A model generated the notes under the pieces. It saw only the letters and a program-made list of their open reading frames with translations, did not search any database and was not told the DNA's origin. A stretch of 25,949 bases of DNA from Clostridia bacterium. GTDB taxonomy: Bacteria > Bacillota > Clostridia > Oscillospirales > Acutalibacteraceae. The stretch lies in NCBI GenBank assembly GCA_900769535.1, contig CAAGHB010000032.1:1-25949 (forward strand). Reading direction: 5' to 3'. The position numbers and the translations under genes are program-made. Numbering within the stretch: the first letter of the stretch is position 1; each line of letters begins with the position of its first letter. This document shows, piece after piece, positions 24,012 through 25,949 of this stretch.

Positions 24012-25949
24012 TTATTGCTGATTTATTGTCAGCGAGTATGCAGGGGAGTAAATCGTGTTAAGATTGCCCTCTGCATCTAAGTATGTTAAATATGCTACAA
24101 GCGATATATCAAGCTCGGCGCCTTTTGACGAACCAAGTGTCTGTCTAAACTGGCCGTTAGCGCTTGTAGAAGATACGCTTCTTGAATAAATTGTGGAATT
24201 ATTAACGGTTTCAAGCGTAAGCTCGTCGTAATCGCCTGATGTAAATATAACTCCGGCTGAAACGTATGTATATCCGGAGGGTAAGTATCTTTCGGTAAGG
24301 AAGGTTGCCCTCTGACCGTTTTCAATCAATGAAGCATCGGTTATGTTGATTGTAGGTACGGAGTCGGCTTCTTCGGTAGCAATTATAGCTGAAATCGTTG
24401 CATCTGCACCAACGTAGAATGAGTAATTCTTGTCGTAACTAACAATTGAACCGTCTTCATTTACCCATCCGCCAAAGTATTCGCCTTCACCAAGAAGTCC
24501 ATCATCAAAGGTTATTGAAACTATATCATTATAATTATATAATGAGTAAATTTCATTTACTGCGTCGTTAACAATAATCTTGTATGTAGTTGAAAGCTTT
24601 GTATAATCAGCGGAGATAATTGTGGTTTCAGTAGCAGTAAACCTACCTGTTGAAATAAGCTGACCGTTTACTAACCAGCCGTTTACAGTATATCCGTAGC
24701 AAGCGGCAAGTGAAGCGTCGGGTAAAGTAACGTTTTCGCCGTAAGCAACAGTAATTGATGATACAATCTTATTTGAGCGGTTTTTGAAATAAATTGTAAC
24801 GTTGTCTCCATCGGTTGCGGTGTCTTTTGCGAAAACAGCTGTTACTGAAACTCCCTGCTCGGTGAGAACGACTGTCAATGCGGTTTCGTATGACTTAATG
24901 TTGCCGTCAGCGTCAGCCCAGTATGCAAAGGTGTATCCTGCATCAGCAGCAGCGTTGAGATTAAGTACGGTACCTACTGCAAGACGATTTGCAGTTTTAA
25001 AATCATTAACAAATTCATTGCCGTTTTCGATAATTTTACCGCCTTCGGTTTTGTCGATATTATATTTTGCTTTATAGAAGTTGAAGGTGTCAAATTTTGA
25101 ATAAAGTTCCGAAGAGGCGTTTTCCTTGACAATGTTAACCCATTTCATAGCAGTTGCAAGAGCATCTGCATCGTCGGTATCAACGGCGTCAATATAATTC
25201 TGGAATTCACCAACTGTAGAACACGGAATGCTCTGAGTAAGTGAAATGCTCTTTTGTACATTTGTTTTTGTATGATTATCAGCAACCCAGAGTTGGAAAA
25301 TTACAACCTGAGATGAAGAAAAATCAATAGATGATACATCAACAGTTACGGCTTCGTTGTCCCACGAAATTGTCTGACCGTCAATTTTAACAGTCATTAT
25401 TCCGTTCTTGTTAACATAAATTGCATAGTTTCTTTTAAGGGCGGAGTTGTTCATTACATCAGCTATTTTTTCCGATGTAGCCAGTAGAGTACCGTTATTA
25501 TACGCCTTTAAATATACAGGTGATGAAACGCCGGTGGAGTAGATCAATATTTTCAATCCGCCGATTTGGATATAGCTGTCACCGGACATTTTATGTCCCC
25601 AGCTGGAAAAGTCCAGGTCAGCAACAAAATTGAATCCTTCGCTTAAATCAAATATCTTTGAGTTTGTAGCAGTTGTGTTACCTCTTGCTGAAAGGGACAT
25701 AGTTCCGTCATTGTTAACCTTACTGTTTGTATCGTTAGGAGTTTGGACGTTGGTGAAGGTCCAATCTTCAGCTACGAATGTGTCAATAAGGACGTTTTTG
25801 ATGTTTGAAAGTTCAAAATCAAGAAGATCATCGGTATTGTTTGAGAAGGTTGCTTTGTATGTGATAGCATCCTTAAACGTGATTTTGAGTGAAGCGCTTG
25901 ATGATACGATTTCACCCTTATCGTTTGTCCAATAGAGGAAGCAGTATCC
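24012..25949 (-). CDS. Secreted InlB-repeat protein, C-terminal part; paralogue of the downstream hydrolase
   Basis: The frame is open to the window edge, so the N-terminus (and any signal peptide or catalytic domain) lies beyond base 25949; 645 residues are visible. The first ~40 residues are the end of a B-repeat (FLYWTNDKGEIVSS, then AITYKATF). A beta-sandwich of LamG-like character follows (about 25700-25230 in base terms; FVADLDFSSWG, YAIYVNKNG). A short helical stretch comes next, then a B-repeat (KTEGGKIIENG, GYTFAYWADADG). The final block (24800-24030) matches the end of the neighbouring protein closely: GEYFGGW, SYSF/YVGAD, ANGQ-R-TL, AYLTY. No anchor motif is seen. It is co-directional with, and 21 bases from, the SGNH gene, so the two are probably one operon. 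Confidence 0.85.
   Translation of the reverse strand, partial: GYCFLYWTNDKGEIVSSSASLKITFKDAITYKATFSNNTDDLLDFELSNIKNVLIDTFVAEDWTFTNVQTPNDTNSKVNNDGTMSLSARGNTTATNSKIFDLSEGFNFVADLDFSSWGHKMSGDSYIQIGGLKILIYSTGVSSPVYLKAYNNGTLLATSEKIADVMNNSALKRNYAIYVNKNGIMTVKIDGQTISWDNEAVTVDVSSIDFSSSQVVIFQLWVADNHTKTNVQKSISLTQSIPCSTVGEFQNYIDAVDTDDADALATAMKWVNIVKENASSELYSKFDTFNFYKAKYNIDKTEGGKIIENGNEFVNDFKTANRLAVGTVLNLNAAADAGYTFAYWADADGNIKSYETALTVVLTEQGVSVTAVFAKDTATDGDNVTIYFKNRSNKIVSSITVAYGENVTLPDASLAACYGYTVNGWLVNGQLISTGRFTATETTIISADYTKLSTTYKIIVNDAVNEIYSLYNYNDIVSITFDDGLLGEGEYFGGWVNEDGSIVSYDKNYSFYVGADATISAIIATEEADSVPTINITDASLIENGQRATFLTERYLPSGYTYVSAGVIFTSGDYDELTLETVNNSTIYSRSVSSTSANGQFRQTLGSSKGAELDISLVAYLTYLDAEGNLNTIYSPAYSLTINQQ
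24030..24800 (-). repeat. Paralogous 3' block, copy B
   Basis: This is the second copy of the block described at 19941-20714, at the end of the upstream secreted protein. The two copies lie in direct orientation about 4.1 kb apart, so recombination between them could delete or fuse the genes. Confidence 0.85.

Overview
The window reads as chromosomal DNA of an anaerobic, spore-forming Clostridia-class Firmicute, probably of the Oscillospirales/Ruminococcaceae kind. This is inferred from gene order (the Firmicute block priA-def-fmt-rsmB-rlmN-prpC-prkC-rsgA-thiN-spoVM), from a SipL-type spore morphogenesis protein (the clostridial counterpart of SpoVID), from type 2 ArgC with bifunctional-type ArgJ, and from large secreted proteins built of InlB-type B-repeats. 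No mobile elements, rRNA, tRNA, CRISPR arrays or phage genes were seen, and no gap between genes exceeds 300 bases.

Region 1 (1-9278, + strand) is one tightly packed housekeeping operon. It holds the end of the primosomal helicase priA, peptide deformylase, Met-tRNA formyltransferase, a membrane zinc peptidase, two RNA methyltransferases (RsmB, RlmN), the PP2C phosphatase / PASTA kinase signalling pair, the ribosome GTPase RsgA and thiamine pyrophosphokinase. The rpe gene that sits between rsgA and thiN in Bacillus subtilis is absent here. Region 2 (9286-11274) is a small spore-envelope cluster: a terminator-like hairpin, a small membrane protein, a 28-residue SpoVM, a strong terminator, and SipL, followed by another terminator. 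Region 3 (11255-12883) is an unexpected pair: rhamnulose-1-phosphate aldolase translationally coupled to tRNA m7G methyltransferase TrmB. It is driven by a perfect consensus sigma-A promoter that lies inside the sipL terminator.

Region 4 (12884-18324) is an arginine operon, argC-argJ-argB-argD-argF. It makes citrulline from glutamate through the acetyl-recycling route. It has a strong promoter overlain by five helically phased TGNATA-like half-sites. Region 5 (18313-19866) is a single FAD-dependent dehydrogenase of the COG2509 type, ending at a bidirectional terminator.

Region 6 (19878-25949, - strand) holds two tandem genes for very large extracellular proteins. The downstream one has a signal peptide, a complete SGNH/GDSL hydrolase catalytic set and a series of InlB-type repeats. 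The upstream one is cut by the window edge. Both end in the same ~257-residue block, whose last ~110 residues form a module I cannot name, and neither shows LPXTG or S-layer anchoring. The most novel-looking parts are this pair with its shared C-terminal module, the compact spoVM/sipL cluster with its hairpin-masked ribosome binding site, and the operator-like array of the arg promoter.
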